A DNA stretch of 40,728 bases, taken from assembly GCA_016786565.1 (NCBI GenBank), contig JAEUVY010000073.1, positions 1-40,728 on the forward strand. The letters are read 5' to 3'. Positions 1-7,867 of the stretch are shown one piece after another. Numbering within the stretch: the first letter of the stretch is position 1; each line of letters begins with the position of its first letter. The translations under genes were made by a program, and so were the position numbers. Source of the DNA: Flavipsychrobacter sp. GTDB taxonomy: Bacteria > Bacteroidota > Bacteroidia > Chitinophagales > Chitinophagaceae. The notes beneath the pieces were generated by a model. That model saw only the letters and a list, made by a program, of their open reading frames with translations. It was not told the DNA's origin and ran no database searches.

Positions 1-80
1 CAGAGCAGGAGTATTTTTTATTGCCATGTCAAACTAAATAAATATATTACAATCACCACCACCCAAAACCATACCATCCC
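1..80 (+). repeat. Conserved upstream block of effector cassette 1
   Basis: The 80 bases before the first effector-like gene resemble the bases just before the second one (about 2262-2343). Shared words are AGTATTTT, CCAT.GTCAA and AAAACCA...CATCCC directly before ATG. The similarity therefore begins outside the coding region and runs into the shared N-terminal domain. It could carry the promoter and translation start, and could also serve as homology for exchange between cassettes. The left edge is cut by the window. Confidence 0.55.
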
Positions 81-1529
81 ATGCCCAATTTCTCATTTTT
101 CTGGCAAAAACACTATGGCGAGATAGGCAACTGTTGTATGACCTACCCGCTTAAAAAACTCGCTTGGATAAACCCTGACAACAAAGAAGCCGTTCCCCGG
201 AAATTCGAGGGAAAACAACTGGTTATAGACTTCATAGACGTCAATTGGATGTATGGCCAAAAACTGAAGTGGATTGGCTGGGACATACAAGGCTGGCTGG
301 CATGGACTGATGAAAACGGCATGCTATACCGCATAAAAGACCTTAAACGAAACGAAGTAGGCCAGGAGTTTGAAAAAGAAGTGAACGAGGTAAAATGTGA
401 ACTCTCTCCGATGGTACACACCGGCAACCCGAGTGCAGAAGAGTTGTATCGGTTTGAACGAGACACGCAGCGCAAATGCGGCTTTTGCCCCGATGGCCAA
501 CGCAGTGGCCTCGCCGATGAGCAACAGGAAAAACTACAGGAAACAAGAAAGCCGCCAATTGTGCCGGCTTGGGAGAAATTTGTAAGCGGAGATGCGATAG
601 TTGAGTATGGGCCTGCAGGCAAGGAAATCATGCCCCCTCCCGTCAATGTCACTTACCCAATTGCTGTTACGACGGTGCCTACTACGCCAGTTACCGAAAC
701 AAAAAAGGTTACAAAACCAAGCGGCTTCCCCGAAGTATTACCACCCAAGAAAAAATGCCCGGAAAAAGGGGGATTGTACATACCTGAGGGAAAAGGTCAG
801 GACTCAGACGAAATGAGGGTATTGAAGCAGGTGGCGGGCAAATTTGGAGCAGAACTTGAAGTTGATAAAGATGGAAGAGTGTTAATCAAACATCATAGCG
901 AAAAAGATCTTGAACTTGATGCCGGATTTAAATTGTTACACGACATTGCATATAATCCCAAAAAATTGAAATTACTTTTTACTGTCAATAATTTTTTGAT
1001 TGGACGGGATAGATCAACAGGTCAATCTTTTAACTACTACATATGTGACCCAGTACATTCATATTTGGAAAAGAAAAGAAATGGAAAATTGGTTGGAAAG
1101 TACCTCAGTCAGGACGTAAACTTCTCAAAAACGCCACGAGGCGAAGCTGATCAAATTAATGAGTCATTAAAATTACCTGATATGAATCGATGGCACGAAT
1201 CAAATGCACTGCCTGAGGAATGCTACGATGGGAGTACTGCGATTCCCAAAAATGTTACTGGCAAAAAGGACATTTTAAGCAGCGATGAAGATGCGATAAA
1301 AAACGCTCCACAAAAAAGTCAAGCAAGTTTGGCATTTCATGCATTGGCAGAGAATTTCATCAGGTCCGGTGGTTACAAAACAGGCCCCGGAGGGGTTGAC
1401 TTTGGTACTGCCCATGAACTTGCAAAAAAAATTGCTGAAAAATTACCCCAATCACATCCTGCATATTCTAGGTATCCTGGAGCATCAGCTACAGATTTGT
1501 CAAACATAAAAATATTTGAACAAATATGA
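81..1529 (+). CDS. Polymorphic-effector-like protein, cassette 1
   Basis: A 482-residue protein with no signal peptide. Residues 1 to about 140 match the N-terminus of the protein at 2344-3756: both have FSFFW.KHY..IGNCCMT.PL near the start, then KLKWIGWD, a Y[RI]..DLKRNE stretch and a CGFC motif. After this comes a Pro/Thr/Lys-rich linker (about 190-250) and a C-terminal region unlike that of the paralog, coded by AT-rich DNA. The stop overlaps the start of the next, exported protein by four bases (ATGA). A constant N-terminus, a variable tip and a small exported partner downstream fit the architecture of polymorphic toxins with immunity genes. I do not recognise the tip. It contains a GTAHELAKK stretch but not a full HExxH zinc motif. 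The ATG at 81 is chosen because homology to the paralog starts there. The toxin role is inferred. Confidence 0.7.
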   Translation: MPNFSFFWQKHYGEIGNCCMTYPLKKLAWINPDNKEAVPRKFEGKQLVIDFIDVNWMYGQKLKWIGWDIQGWLAWTDENGMLYRIKDLKRNEVGQEFEKEVNEVKCELSPMVHTGNPSAEELYRFERDTQRKCGFCPDGQRSGLADEQQEKLQETRKPPIVPAWEKFVSGDAIVEYGPAGKEIMPPPVNVTYPIAVTTVPTTPVTETKKVTKPSGFPEVLPPKKKCPEKGGLYIPEGKGQDSDEMRVLKQVAGKFGAELEVDKDGRVLIKHHSEKDLELDAGFKLLHDIAYNPKKLKLLFTVNNFLIGRDRSTGQSFNYYICDPVHSYLEKKRNGKLVGKYLSQDVNFSKTPRGEADQINESLKLPDMNRWHESNALPEECYDGSTAIPKNVTGKKDILSSDEDAIKNAPQKSQASLAFHALAENFIRSGGYKTGPGGVDFGTAHELAKKIAEKLPQSHPAYSRYPGASATDLSNIKIFEQI

Positions 1530-2107
1530 GGTCCTTGATTTTTGTATTTACATTGATGTGTTTTCATTCCCGGGCTCAAACCGACACTTCTTATTTTCCT
1601 CAGAGCGAACATACATTAGTTTACTTATTCCAGAACTCTATAAAAATATCTATTGTACGTTCTACTGCGGACTCTTTAAATGCTAAGATTACAATCGAAA
1701 ACAAGTCAAGCAAAGTTATAGGATTGGCTGAGCTAATTGATGTCACAGTTCTCCATAATTCAACCGCTGAGATTTATTATGGATTTCGCCCAGTTGGGGA
1801 TCACGACATCTTTATCTACTATACCTCCATTATTTATCCGGGCCATAAATATGAAGTTACCTTATTATACGAAAAAATGAAACACTACGACATCAGCATG
1901 CTATTATGTATGGATCTAAGAAGTGCAATAAACCTGAATGATGCTGGTAAAATTGAGCTTGATAGCTTTACAATGACCCCAAAAATCAGATGTAGTTCCT
2001 TGCAAAAAATTAAGAAATCAACTGGATATGTTAACCTAAAAATTGTAAACCTTTCAGGAGTACACGAAAAAAGCACAGTGAAAATATACGGTGTAAAAAT
2101 ACAGTGA
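1526..2107 (+). CDS. Putative periplasmic immunity protein, cassette 1
   Basis: A 193-residue protein with a hydrophobic N-terminus ending near RAQTD, which looks like a signal peptidase I cleavage site, so it is probably periplasmic. The mature part is rich in short beta-strand-like segments (for example the IENKSSKVIGLAEL region) and has no catalytic motif I recognise. Its start lies inside the stop of the effector-like gene (ATGA overlap), which implies translational coupling. Its position and export signal suggest that it neutralises the upstream tip in the periplasm. It shows no visible similarity to the partner of cassette 2, as expected if each partner matches its own tip. The immunity function is inferred from context only. 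Confidence 0.6.
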   Translation: MRSLIFVFTLMCFHSRAQTDTSYFPQSEHTLVYLFQNSIKISIVRSTADSLNAKITIENKSSKVIGLAELIDVTVLHNSTAEIYYGFRPVGDHDIFIYYTSIIYPGHKYEVTLLYEKMKHYDISMLLCMDLRSAINLNDAGKIELDSFTMTPKIRCSSLQKIKKSTGYVNLKIVNLSGVHEKSTVKIYGVKIQ

Positions 2108-2343
2108 TGCCACAGCTACCTGTTGTTCTCAATATAGAATAGCGCATCCCGAACTGCAAATAAAACCCGTTCTGTGAAAGCCTTAGTCTTGACGGAGTCC
2201 GATGCTCTTTCCACCACGCCTACTTCATCGCTATTGTTGTAATAGATACGCCTGCTCTGCCAATGCAGGACAGAAGTATTTTCAATACCATTGTCAATTT
2301 TTTAACTACTCACCGTAACCTACACTCAAAACCAAAGCATCCC
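2108..2343. repeat. Inter-cassette region with repeat R1 copy a and upstream block
   Basis: No gene is seen here. Positions about 2121-2191 are copy a of repeat R1, whose core reads GCATCC.GAACTGCAAA followed by TAAAACCCGTTCTGTGAA. Copies b and c lie near 4597-4677 and 20485-20560. Positions about 2262-2343 are the cassette-leading block shared with 1-80. R1 here follows the immunity-like gene, and in copy b it again follows an immunity-like gene, so it marks cassette ends. Confidence 0.6.
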
Positions 2344-3756
2344 ATGGCATATTTTTCATTTTTTTGGAAGAAACACTACAGCGACATCGGCAACTGCTGC
2401 ATGACCAAACCGCTCGACGAAACCACAGTTCCCGGCACCAATGGCTCCCGACTGGTAAGTTACATTGATGTATCATGGATGAGTGACATAAAACTCAAAT
2501 GGATAGGATGGGACAAAGGTGGTGACTTTGCGTGGATTACCCCTGATGGGATGATCTATCGATTTACAGATCTGAAGCGCAATGAACGCGGCATGAAATA
2601 TGAGAAAGAGGTGCAGAAACTGGAGTTATGGAGTGGCGGCTGGGGAACAGACGGGCCACCGGAAAATCTCTACGAATGGGAATTATCCGTACAGGAAAAT
2701 TGTGGCTTCTGCAAAAGTACTCCGGGCGGAAAAAAAGGAGAGAAAGAAGAAAAGGAAGATGAAACCGGTGATAAGGAATCAGACAAAGACAGTGGCGTAA
2801 ATGTGCGCGATTGGAAGGAATTTGCCGACTCCAAACCTGAAGATGAAAACAACGACGTTACCCGAACAGGTGAAACTACCAACACCGGGCATGTAACCAA
2901 CACTGGGAAGACGGCCTACGATGACGCCTTGGAAAATGCAAAGGGTGGCGGCGGTGGTAAAAAAGGTGCAGATGACAACGATGATGAAGACGGGTTCATA
3001 GCAAAACTGCCTTATAAAGACCTGATAAAACTACCCGCAAAGCCCGAAGATGACGATGAACCCACCTACAGAAAGATACCGCAGTTCACTAAACCCAAGT
3101 ATCAGAATCCGGCCCTGGATAATAATAAGGTATTGGATAATCAAAAGGTAATTGAGAATAAGAAGGTCACAGATACCTCAAAAACACTTAAACTTCCGTT
3201 TAAAGTACCTAAGAAGGTTGCTACAATTGACAAATTATATGTTAAAGAACCAATAAAACGATTGGATGGCCGTGTAAAATACAACAAAACCGATACACAA
3301 AAATTTGGCGTTTCGATAATGGGGAATTCTCCTCGGGAAGAAATTGATCTACCAAGAATATCGAAAGATGGGAAGCTGCTGTACGCCGATTTTGCAGAAT
3401 TAATGGAGTTCCTTGGTATAAGAAAAATTGGGTGGAGCGAACCAAATTTTGACCCCAAAAATCCAGATATTCAGGAAACTGTGGAATTTATTAATACTCT
3501 CAGTGACTACTTTAAAGACATAAAAAATGCGAGGAAAGAAGAGGCGCAAAATACTCCAATTGAAAACAAGTCAAATAAGGGCAACATTCCATATTATGAA
3601 CTAACTAACTCTGGTTCGCGAATCGTATTCAAAGGAAATTCGTTTCCGTTTGATACATTGACTTTCGCAAAAATGGTTGATGATTCAATGATTGCTTTAG
3701 GCTTTTCGCAAAAAGAGAGGATTCAACGACTAAAGGCTTGGCATCTGATAAAATAA
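2344..3756 (+). CDS. Polymorphic-effector-like protein, cassette 2
   Basis: A 470-residue protein without a signal peptide. Residues 1 to about 135 are the same N-terminal domain as in the protein at 81-1529, including NCCMT, KLKWIGWD, DLKRNE and CGFC. A charged linker of Lys, Glu, Asp and Gly follows (about 140-235), then a Lys/Pro-rich part with DNNKV/DNQKV/ENKKV micro-repeats, and a C-terminal tip of about 150 residues unrelated to that of cassette 1. Reading upstream to 2263 would add 27 residues, but the match to cassette 1 begins at ATG 2344, so that start is used. A lipoprotein gene follows 25 bp downstream. I do not recognise the tip activity. The toxin call rests on architecture and on the duplicated arrangement. 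Confidence 0.7.
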   Translation: MAYFSFFWKKHYSDIGNCCMTKPLDETTVPGTNGSRLVSYIDVSWMSDIKLKWIGWDKGGDFAWITPDGMIYRFTDLKRNERGMKYEKEVQKLELWSGGWGTDGPPENLYEWELSVQENCGFCKSTPGGKKGEKEEKEDETGDKESDKDSGVNVRDWKEFADSKPEDENNDVTRTGETTNTGHVTNTGKTAYDDALENAKGGGGGKKGADDNDDEDGFIAKLPYKDLIKLPAKPEDDDEPTYRKIPQFTKPKYQNPALDNNKVLDNQKVIENKKVTDTSKTLKLPFKVPKKVATIDKLYVKEPIKRLDGRVKYNKTDTQKFGVSIMGNSPREEIDLPRISKDGKLLYADFAELMEFLGIRKIGWSEPNFDPKNPDIQETVEFINTLSDYFKDIKNARKEEAQNTPIENKSNKGNIPYYELTNSGSRIVFKGNSFPFDTLTFAKMVDDSMIALGFSQKERIQRLKAWHLIK

Positions 3757-3781
3757 TCGTGAAAATGGTAATGATCTAGTT

Positions 3782-4573
3782 ATGAAGCAATTTCTTTTAT
3801 ACATAGTTGCGACTTGTTATTTGTTCTCTTGCAATAGTATTGGTGAACGGAGGCAAGTCTATTTACAAGACTCAAGTAAAAAAAATTACATCATCAGAAA
3901 GGAATTCAATGAAAAAGGAAAACTAATTTCAGAACAGGAGTTTCTCCGAAATGACACTGGAAAAATAGAAGACGGTTTTGTCAGAGAGTACTACGAAAAT
4001 GGAAAGGTAAAGGAATCTGGTTTTTACAAAATGGGATATGTAAACGGCGAATCAAAATTCTATTATGAGAACGGCACGTTAAGACGCAAACTTTACAGCT
4101 ACATGGGTTCATTGGTTGGAGGGCAATATCTTTTCAATAAAGCAGGAGATCTGTTGTTATTTGTTTACTTTAATTCTCCAAATGAAAAAGGATTTCCTAA
4201 TGAACGTTCATTCGGGCTTCAGTTCTCAAAATATCCGAAAGTAGATAGTAGTTGGGGTGCCCCTTTTACAGTAGGAGAAATAAAGAAATCATATAAAAAA
4301 AATGACACGGCGACATTTCCAATTATGACAATAAAAAACCCAGATGGTATGGTGGGAAGTTTTATCGTCTTATCGTCTGAATTTGGATTTGCACGGCCAG
4401 ATACGATTGCTGCCAGGAATTTTATACAAATATTCCATTTTCAAACTACAGACTACATTTATCATTGTTCAAAGGGGACAACCGATTTATCATTCATATA
4501 CACTTTGCGTTCCTCAATCGATAATGTCCTTATTTACTCAGACACAATTACCAGATCTATTGTTGTCGAATAG
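3782..4573 (+). CDS. MORN-repeat lipoprotein, putative immunity protein of cassette 2
   Basis: A 263-residue protein with a lipoprotein signal (LFSC, lipidated Cys17), so it should be membrane-anchored facing the periplasm. Residues about 60-125 hold MORN-type repeats: YYENGKVKESGFY, then FYYENGTLRRKLYSY. Such repeats are known from the YwqK family, whose members are annotated as antitoxins. The C-terminal half is unrecognised and beta-rich. It follows the effector-like gene by 25 bp and is followed by repeat R1 copy b. I infer an immunity role. The MORN similarity is seen directly, but MORN proteins are also common outside toxin systems. Confidence 0.65.
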   Translation: MKQFLLYIVATCYLFSCNSIGERRQVYLQDSSKKNYIIRKEFNEKGKLISEQEFLRNDTGKIEDGFVREYYENGKVKESGFYKMGYVNGESKFYYENGTLRRKLYSYMGSLVGGQYLFNKAGDLLLFVYFNSPNEKGFPNERSFGLQFSKYPKVDSSWGAPFTVGEIKKSYKKNDTATFPIMTIKNPDGMVGSFIVLSSEFGFARPDTIAARNFIQIFHFQTTDYIYHCSKGTTDLSFIYTLRSSIDNVLIYSDTITRSIVVE

Positions 4574-4596
4574 AATTTGTCCAACCCTTATGTACC

Positions 4597-4677
4597 TGTT
4601 CTTCCGGATATGGCGTAGCGCATCCGGAACTGCAAAAATGACCCATTCTGTGAACGTCTTCATTTTGCCTCAGCTCA
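4597..4677. repeat. Dispersed repeat R1, copy b
   Basis: This stretch shares GCATCCGGAACTGCAAA and TTCTGTGAACGTCTTCATTTT with small differences from copy a (2121-2191) and copy c (20485-20560). It lies just after the cassette 2 lipoprotein gene and directly before repeat R2 copy A. No open frame is conserved among the copies. Confidence 0.65.
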
Positions 4678-4708
4678 ATGTCAATTGGCTCCCAACTTCT
4701 TTCTATCA

Positions 4709-4960
4709 CACTACAAATAACGCACTATCATAAAACTTTCTTTTGCTGGCTTTCAGGCAGTGGTGTAACTTGAAGAGAAGTAGAAGAAAATGGCAGAAAA
4801 TCGAACACTTAATGAAATATCATCACTTCTCACCTGGGAAGCAGGTGAGAAGAAGTGCGCAGGTTTTGCGCAGTTTTGGGAAGCAGCGAGAAGCTCTACT
4901 TCCCACCTTTTTATTGATAATCAATTAGTTAGCCTAAAACCGAGAAAAATAAAAAAATTG
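4709..4960. repeat. Dispersed structured repeat R2, copy A
   Basis: About 250 bp alignable with 21866-22135. Shared words include CGCACTATCATAAAAC, AGAAGTAGAAGAAAATGGC, GAGAAGAAGTGCGCAGG, TTTTGCGCAGTTTTGGGAAG and ATTGATAATCAAT. In this copy CTTCTCACCT pairs with AGGTGAGAAG across a 7-base loop, GCGCA pairs with TGCGC, and ATTGAT-A-ATCAAT is a perfect palindrome. No coding frame is conserved. It could be a small non-autonomous mobile repeat or a structured RNA or DNA element. Confidence 0.7.
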
Positions 4961-5092
4961 CGCAGCAAGTTGTTCGTTACGCTTTCCGGCTCCGCTATGC
5001 GATCATGGTCCGCGTCTCCGCACCCTTATCGCGCAACAGAAAAGTTTATGCCCCACTCATAAGGTTCATTCACCCCCAAAATTATCCCTTCA
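4961..5092. other. Non-coding remainder after R2
   Basis: No gene, clear hairpin or repeat is seen here. It separates the repeat cluster from the small membrane-protein gene on the minus strand. Confidence 0.4.
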
Positions 5093-5287
5093 TCACTTCC
5101 ATTTGTCAAACGTTGTCACAACAAAATATACCACTATGAGCGAGGAAAATACCAGGCTTGCGATCTTCATTTTGCTTACCGGCATTTGTTCTTTCATATT
5201 CCGTCTAATATCCCTGATATCGAAATAGACCGGCATTGCAATAAATACCATGAAAAGAATATTGCCCGTGAGACGTAAAGGTGACAT
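5093..5287 (-). CDS. Small two-helix membrane protein
   Basis: A 64-residue protein with two hydrophobic segments, about residues 7-24 and 42-60, joined by a basic loop (IRDIRRNMKEQ). The ATG at 5287 is chosen over a TTG 16 codons upstream because it starts just before the first membrane segment. I do not recognise a family. The two well-shaped helices and the positive loop favour a real gene, but its size and isolation between the repeat cluster and the next gene leave doubt. Confidence 0.45.
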   Translation of the reverse strand: MSPLRLTGNILFMVFIAMPVYFDIRDIRRNMKEQMPVSKMKIASLVFSSLIVVYFVVTTFDKWK

Positions 5288-5407
5288 AGATGGTGGTTTG
5301 ATGATAGTAAATTTCACCGCTTTGCATCTGTGCAAAACAGGCTTATCAATATTACGAATTTATGATGAAATATAAACACATAAGATCACCTGAATTGATC
5401 ACCCCAA

Positions 5408-5440
5408 CAAAAAAAGCCACCCGTTTTGAACGGATGGCTT
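5408..5440 (-). terminator. Intrinsic terminator of the KKDGTPD-repeat protein gene
   Basis: On the minus strand AAGCCATCCGTT pairs with AACGGGTGGCTT and is followed by a run of seven T. It lies about 20 bp beyond the stop at 5460. Confidence 0.8.
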
Positions 5441-5459
5441 CTGTAGATCTTTAAGATAA

Positions 5460-5744
5460 TTATTTGCCAGCTTCTTTGTTGGCTTTGTACCTTTTGTCGG
5501 GTGTGCCGTCTTTTTTCAGCGGGCCGCTTGGCTTAGCTTCTTCCTTGGCTGCTTTGTTCTCTTTATAGCGCATATCGGGAGTGCCGTCTTTTTTCATTTT
5601 CGCTGCAGGCTCTGCTTTCGAGTCGTCGGCTTTCTTCGGCATCTTCACTTCTTTCTTGGTAGCTTTTGATTTGCTATCCTGCGCCATGACCGGTCCAAGA
5701 CCCAGCATCATGAACGAAAACACTACTAAAAATATCTTTTTCAT
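5460..5744 (-). CDS. Small secreted basic protein with KKDGTPD repeats
   Basis: A 94-residue protein with a clear signal peptide ending in PVMAQ. The mature part is very rich in Lys, Ala and Glu and carries two near-identical 14-residue repeats, KKDGTPDMRYKENK and KKDGTPDKRYKANK. Short proteins with this repeat are common in Bacteroidota; I know of no assigned function. The gene stands alone with its own terminator. The extreme charge and lack of a hydrophobic core suggest a disordered periplasmic or secreted protein. Confidence 0.8.
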   Translation of the reverse strand: MKKIFLVVFSFMMLGLGPVMAQDSKSKATKKEVKMPKKADDSKAEPAAKMKKDGTPDMRYKENKAAKEEAKPSGPLKKDGTPDKRYKANKEAGK

Positions 5745-5924
5745 TGGTTTGTTATTTTATGCTAAGTTAAAGCCATTTATGGAGCGGATGAAGAGATTTC
5801 TTGTAGTGGAAATGTTAATAAACAGTAGGGGTTCATTGCCTTAGAGTTTAACCGATTGTGCCATTCGTTTGTGGTCGGCCACTATTCGTATCTGAAGTTG
5901 CTGTATTAGTTGCCCCGGCTGATG

Positions 5925-5932
5925 TACATTTG
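5925..5932 (+). promoter_or_regulatory. Probable -7 box for the MATE gene
   Basis: TACATTTG matches the Bacteroidota -7 consensus TAnnTTTG and lies about 50 bases before the start codon at 5982. The best TTG upstream (5898-5900) is 24 bases away, a little far for a -33 element. Confidence 0.4.
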
Positions 5933-5981
5933 CACCCACACATTTTACACACACCGCGCACGGCGCAGTCTATTATAAGTT

Positions 5982-7322
5982 ATGAATAAATTGGGAGTGG
6001 CTGCTACAAATGGCCAGATCATAAGGCTTGCGGCTCCTATTTCGTTGGCTATTCTCATACCGCAGCTCAATTTTTTTACCAATACCGTTTTCATAGGGCG
6101 GCTGGGCGAAAGAGAGCTGGGCGTGAACGGCATAACCGGCGTTTTTTACCTGATACTTTCTATGGTAGGTTACGGGCTGGCCAGCGGTGTGCAGATACAA
6201 CTGGCGCGCCGTGCAGGCGAGGGCGACCAGAAAGGGCTGGCACAGATATTTGCCAATGGCCTGCTGCTGTCGGTAGCTTGCTCGCTGGCGCTTATGCTCA
6301 TCACGTTGTGGTTTGTGCCCCTGCTGTTCGGCTTCAGCCTGCACGACCCCGAGAACTTTGAGATGAGTGTGAACTTCATTTTCGCGCGGGTATGGGGGCT
6401 GCCGTTCCTGGTGGTGACACAGTTGCTCAATTCGTTCTTTATCTCCATTAGCCGGTCGCGTATGCTCATCTATGGGTCGCTGGCGGCAACATTGGTCAAT
6501 GTCGTGTTCGACTATATGCTCATATTTGGTCATGGTGGTATGCCGCAAATGGGCTTTAAGGGGGCAGCGGTAGCATCGGTGATCTCAGAGATAGCCGGTT
6601 GCACGGTGATGCTCTCGGCGTTCTTTATCAGTGGCCTGCACCGCACCTATCCGTTGAGGCGGTATTTTCATTTTGATGGCGAGCTGTCGCGCCGGTCGCT
6701 GTCGGTGGCGGCACCGCTCATAGTGCAGTTCCTATTTTCAATAGGGGGCTGGCTGGTGTTCTTTTTCTTTATCGAACATCTGGGGCCGCAGTCGCTGGCG
6801 GCATCGCAGGTGCTGCGCAACATATTTGGTATAGTGAGTGTGGGAACGTGGGCGCTGGCCACTACCTGCAATACCATGGTGAGCAACATAATAGGGCAGG
6901 GGCGGCAGGCCGAGGTGAAGAAGATAATATGGAAGATAGGCAAGCTGAGCTTTATCTATGCCCTTGTGATATGTGTGCTGATGATGGTATTCTCGCGTCA
7001 GTTCCTGTCGGTATATACGGCTGATGCCGCGCTGATAGAGTTTGCGCTGCCGAGCCTGAGAGTCATTATTGTGGCCACGCTGGTGATGTCGCTGGCAACG
7101 GTTGCCTTCAATGGCGTGGTGGGTACCGGCAATACACTGGTGAACCTGACCATAGAAGTATCGTGCGTGAGCCTGTACCTGATCTATTGCATAGTGGTGA
7201 TACGGCAGTGGGGTAGCCCGCTGTACCTGTGCTGGGGATCGGAGTTTGTGTACTGGGTGTCTCTGCTGGCCACATCGGGCTGGTACCTTGCCAGCGGCAG
7301 GTGGAAGGGCAAAGAAATTTAG
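5982..7322 (+). CDS. MATE family efflux transporter
   Basis: A 446-residue polytopic membrane protein with about twelve hydrophobic segments in the duplicated six-plus-six arrangement of the MATE/NorM/DinF superfamily. Typical features include the opening AAPISLAILIPQLNFFTNT, the GLASGVQIQLARRAGEG loop and the second-half LRNIFGIVSVGTWALATTCN. Members export drugs or metabolites using Na+ or H+ gradients at the inner membrane. The substrate cannot be told from sequence. It is a single gene, convergent with the YtxJ gene, and length is normal for the family. Confidence 0.9.
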   Translation: MNKLGVAATNGQIIRLAAPISLAILIPQLNFFTNTVFIGRLGERELGVNGITGVFYLILSMVGYGLASGVQIQLARRAGEGDQKGLAQIFANGLLLSVACSLALMLITLWFVPLLFGFSLHDPENFEMSVNFIFARVWGLPFLVVTQLLNSFFISISRSRMLIYGSLAATLVNVVFDYMLIFGHGGMPQMGFKGAAVASVISEIAGCTVMLSAFFISGLHRTYPLRRYFHFDGELSRRSLSVAAPLIVQFLFSIGGWLVFFFFIEHLGPQSLAASQVLRNIFGIVSVGTWALATTCNTMVSNIIGQGRQAEVKKIIWKIGKLSFIYALVICVLMMVFSRQFLSVYTADAALIEFALPSLRVIIVATLVMSLATVAFNGVVGTGNTLVNLTIEVSCVSLYLIYCIVVIRQWGSPLYLCWGSEFVYWVSLLATSGWYLASGRWKGKEI

Positions 7323-7323
7323 C

Positions 7324-7340
7324 CCCGGTCATTTACCGGG
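7324..7340. terminator. Weak hairpin between convergent genes
   Basis: CCCGGT pairs with ACCGGG across five bases just after the MATE stop. There is no T run, so termination is uncertain. Confidence 0.3.
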
Positions 7341-7373
7341 CGGGGAGATATTCCTAAAATCGTTGGGTGCTGA

Positions 7374-7721
7374 TCAGGCCAGGGTGAGCTTGTGGCTGTC
7401 TATCTGCTCTTCCAGTTCGGCAACGGTAATGCCATTGTGGCTTTCGTCATAGACACATTCTCCGTTCACTATCAGCAATACCTGTGGCGACTCGTGGTGT
7501 ACCGAATATTCCTCGGCTATCCGGTTGGAGAGCGGGCGGTAGTTGAGCAGATCCAGGTAATAAAATACCGCCCCGTGGGTATTGGTCAGCTTTTGAAGGC
7601 GGCTGTGTGCCATATTGCTGATGGAGCAACGGGTGCTGTGTTTGAAGATCACCACCGGTTGTTTTGCGCTAAGTGCCTTTATATCATTGAGTTGCGCGTC
7701 TGTTGTAAGGTCTGTCCACAT
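7374..7721 (-). CDS. ytxJ: YtxJ-type bacilliredoxin (monothiol)
   Basis: A 115-residue thioredoxin-fold protein of the YtxJ family, with the signature VVIFKHSTRCSISNMA where the Cys is the expected active residue. A beta-strand region YYLDLLNYRPLSNRIAEE and the cis-Pro ESPQVLLI follow. In bacillithiol users these proteins reduce protein-S-bacillithiol disulfides in the cytoplasm, and Bacteroidota commonly make bacillithiol. The ATG at 7721 is chosen because family similarity begins there and a GAAGGA ribosome-binding sequence precedes it; reading further upstream adds an implausible extension. Confidence 0.85.
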   Translation of the reverse strand: MWTDLTTDAQLNDIKALSAKQPVVIFKHSTRCSISNMAHSRLQKLTNTHGAVFYYLDLLNYRPLSNRIAEEYSVHHESPQVLLIVNGECVYDESHNGITVAELEEQIDSHKLTLA

Positions 7722-7770
7722 TGTCTGTCCTTCGTTTTGTAGTTCGTCTGTAAATACCCTTCGGTAGGCG

Positions 7771-7778
7771 CAAACGTA
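7771..7778 (-). promoter_or_regulatory. Probable -7 box for the YtxJ gene
   Basis: On the minus strand TACGTTTGC matches TAnnTTTG plus the frequent following C, about 50 bases before the start at 7721. No well-spaced TTG upstream is seen. Confidence 0.4.
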
Positions 7779-7801
7779 TGAAAAATACAACAAAAGTGGT
7801 A

Positions 7802-7832
7802 TTGACACCCCCTCTATATGTCAATAGGTTTG
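7802..7832 (+). promoter_or_regulatory. Bacteroidota-type promoter of the 7868 lipoprotein gene
   Basis: TTG at 7802-7804 and TAGGTTTG at 7825-7832 are separated by exactly 20 bases, matching the TTG-N19-21-TAnnTTTG consensus of the primary sigma factor in this phylum. Transcription should start near 7839, about 30 bases before the ATG. Confidence 0.65.
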
Positions 7833-7867
7833 TGCTATAATTCCACTGCACTAAAACGAGAACCTAT

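Noticed and set aside
1380..1450. HELAKK stretch as a zinc metallopeptidase motif
   Set aside because: The second His of HExxH is missing and no third ligand is apparent, so a zincin call is not supported.
4740..5062. Short open frames across the R2 repeat
   Set aside because: The frames are not kept between R2 copies A and B, so the repeat is not coding.
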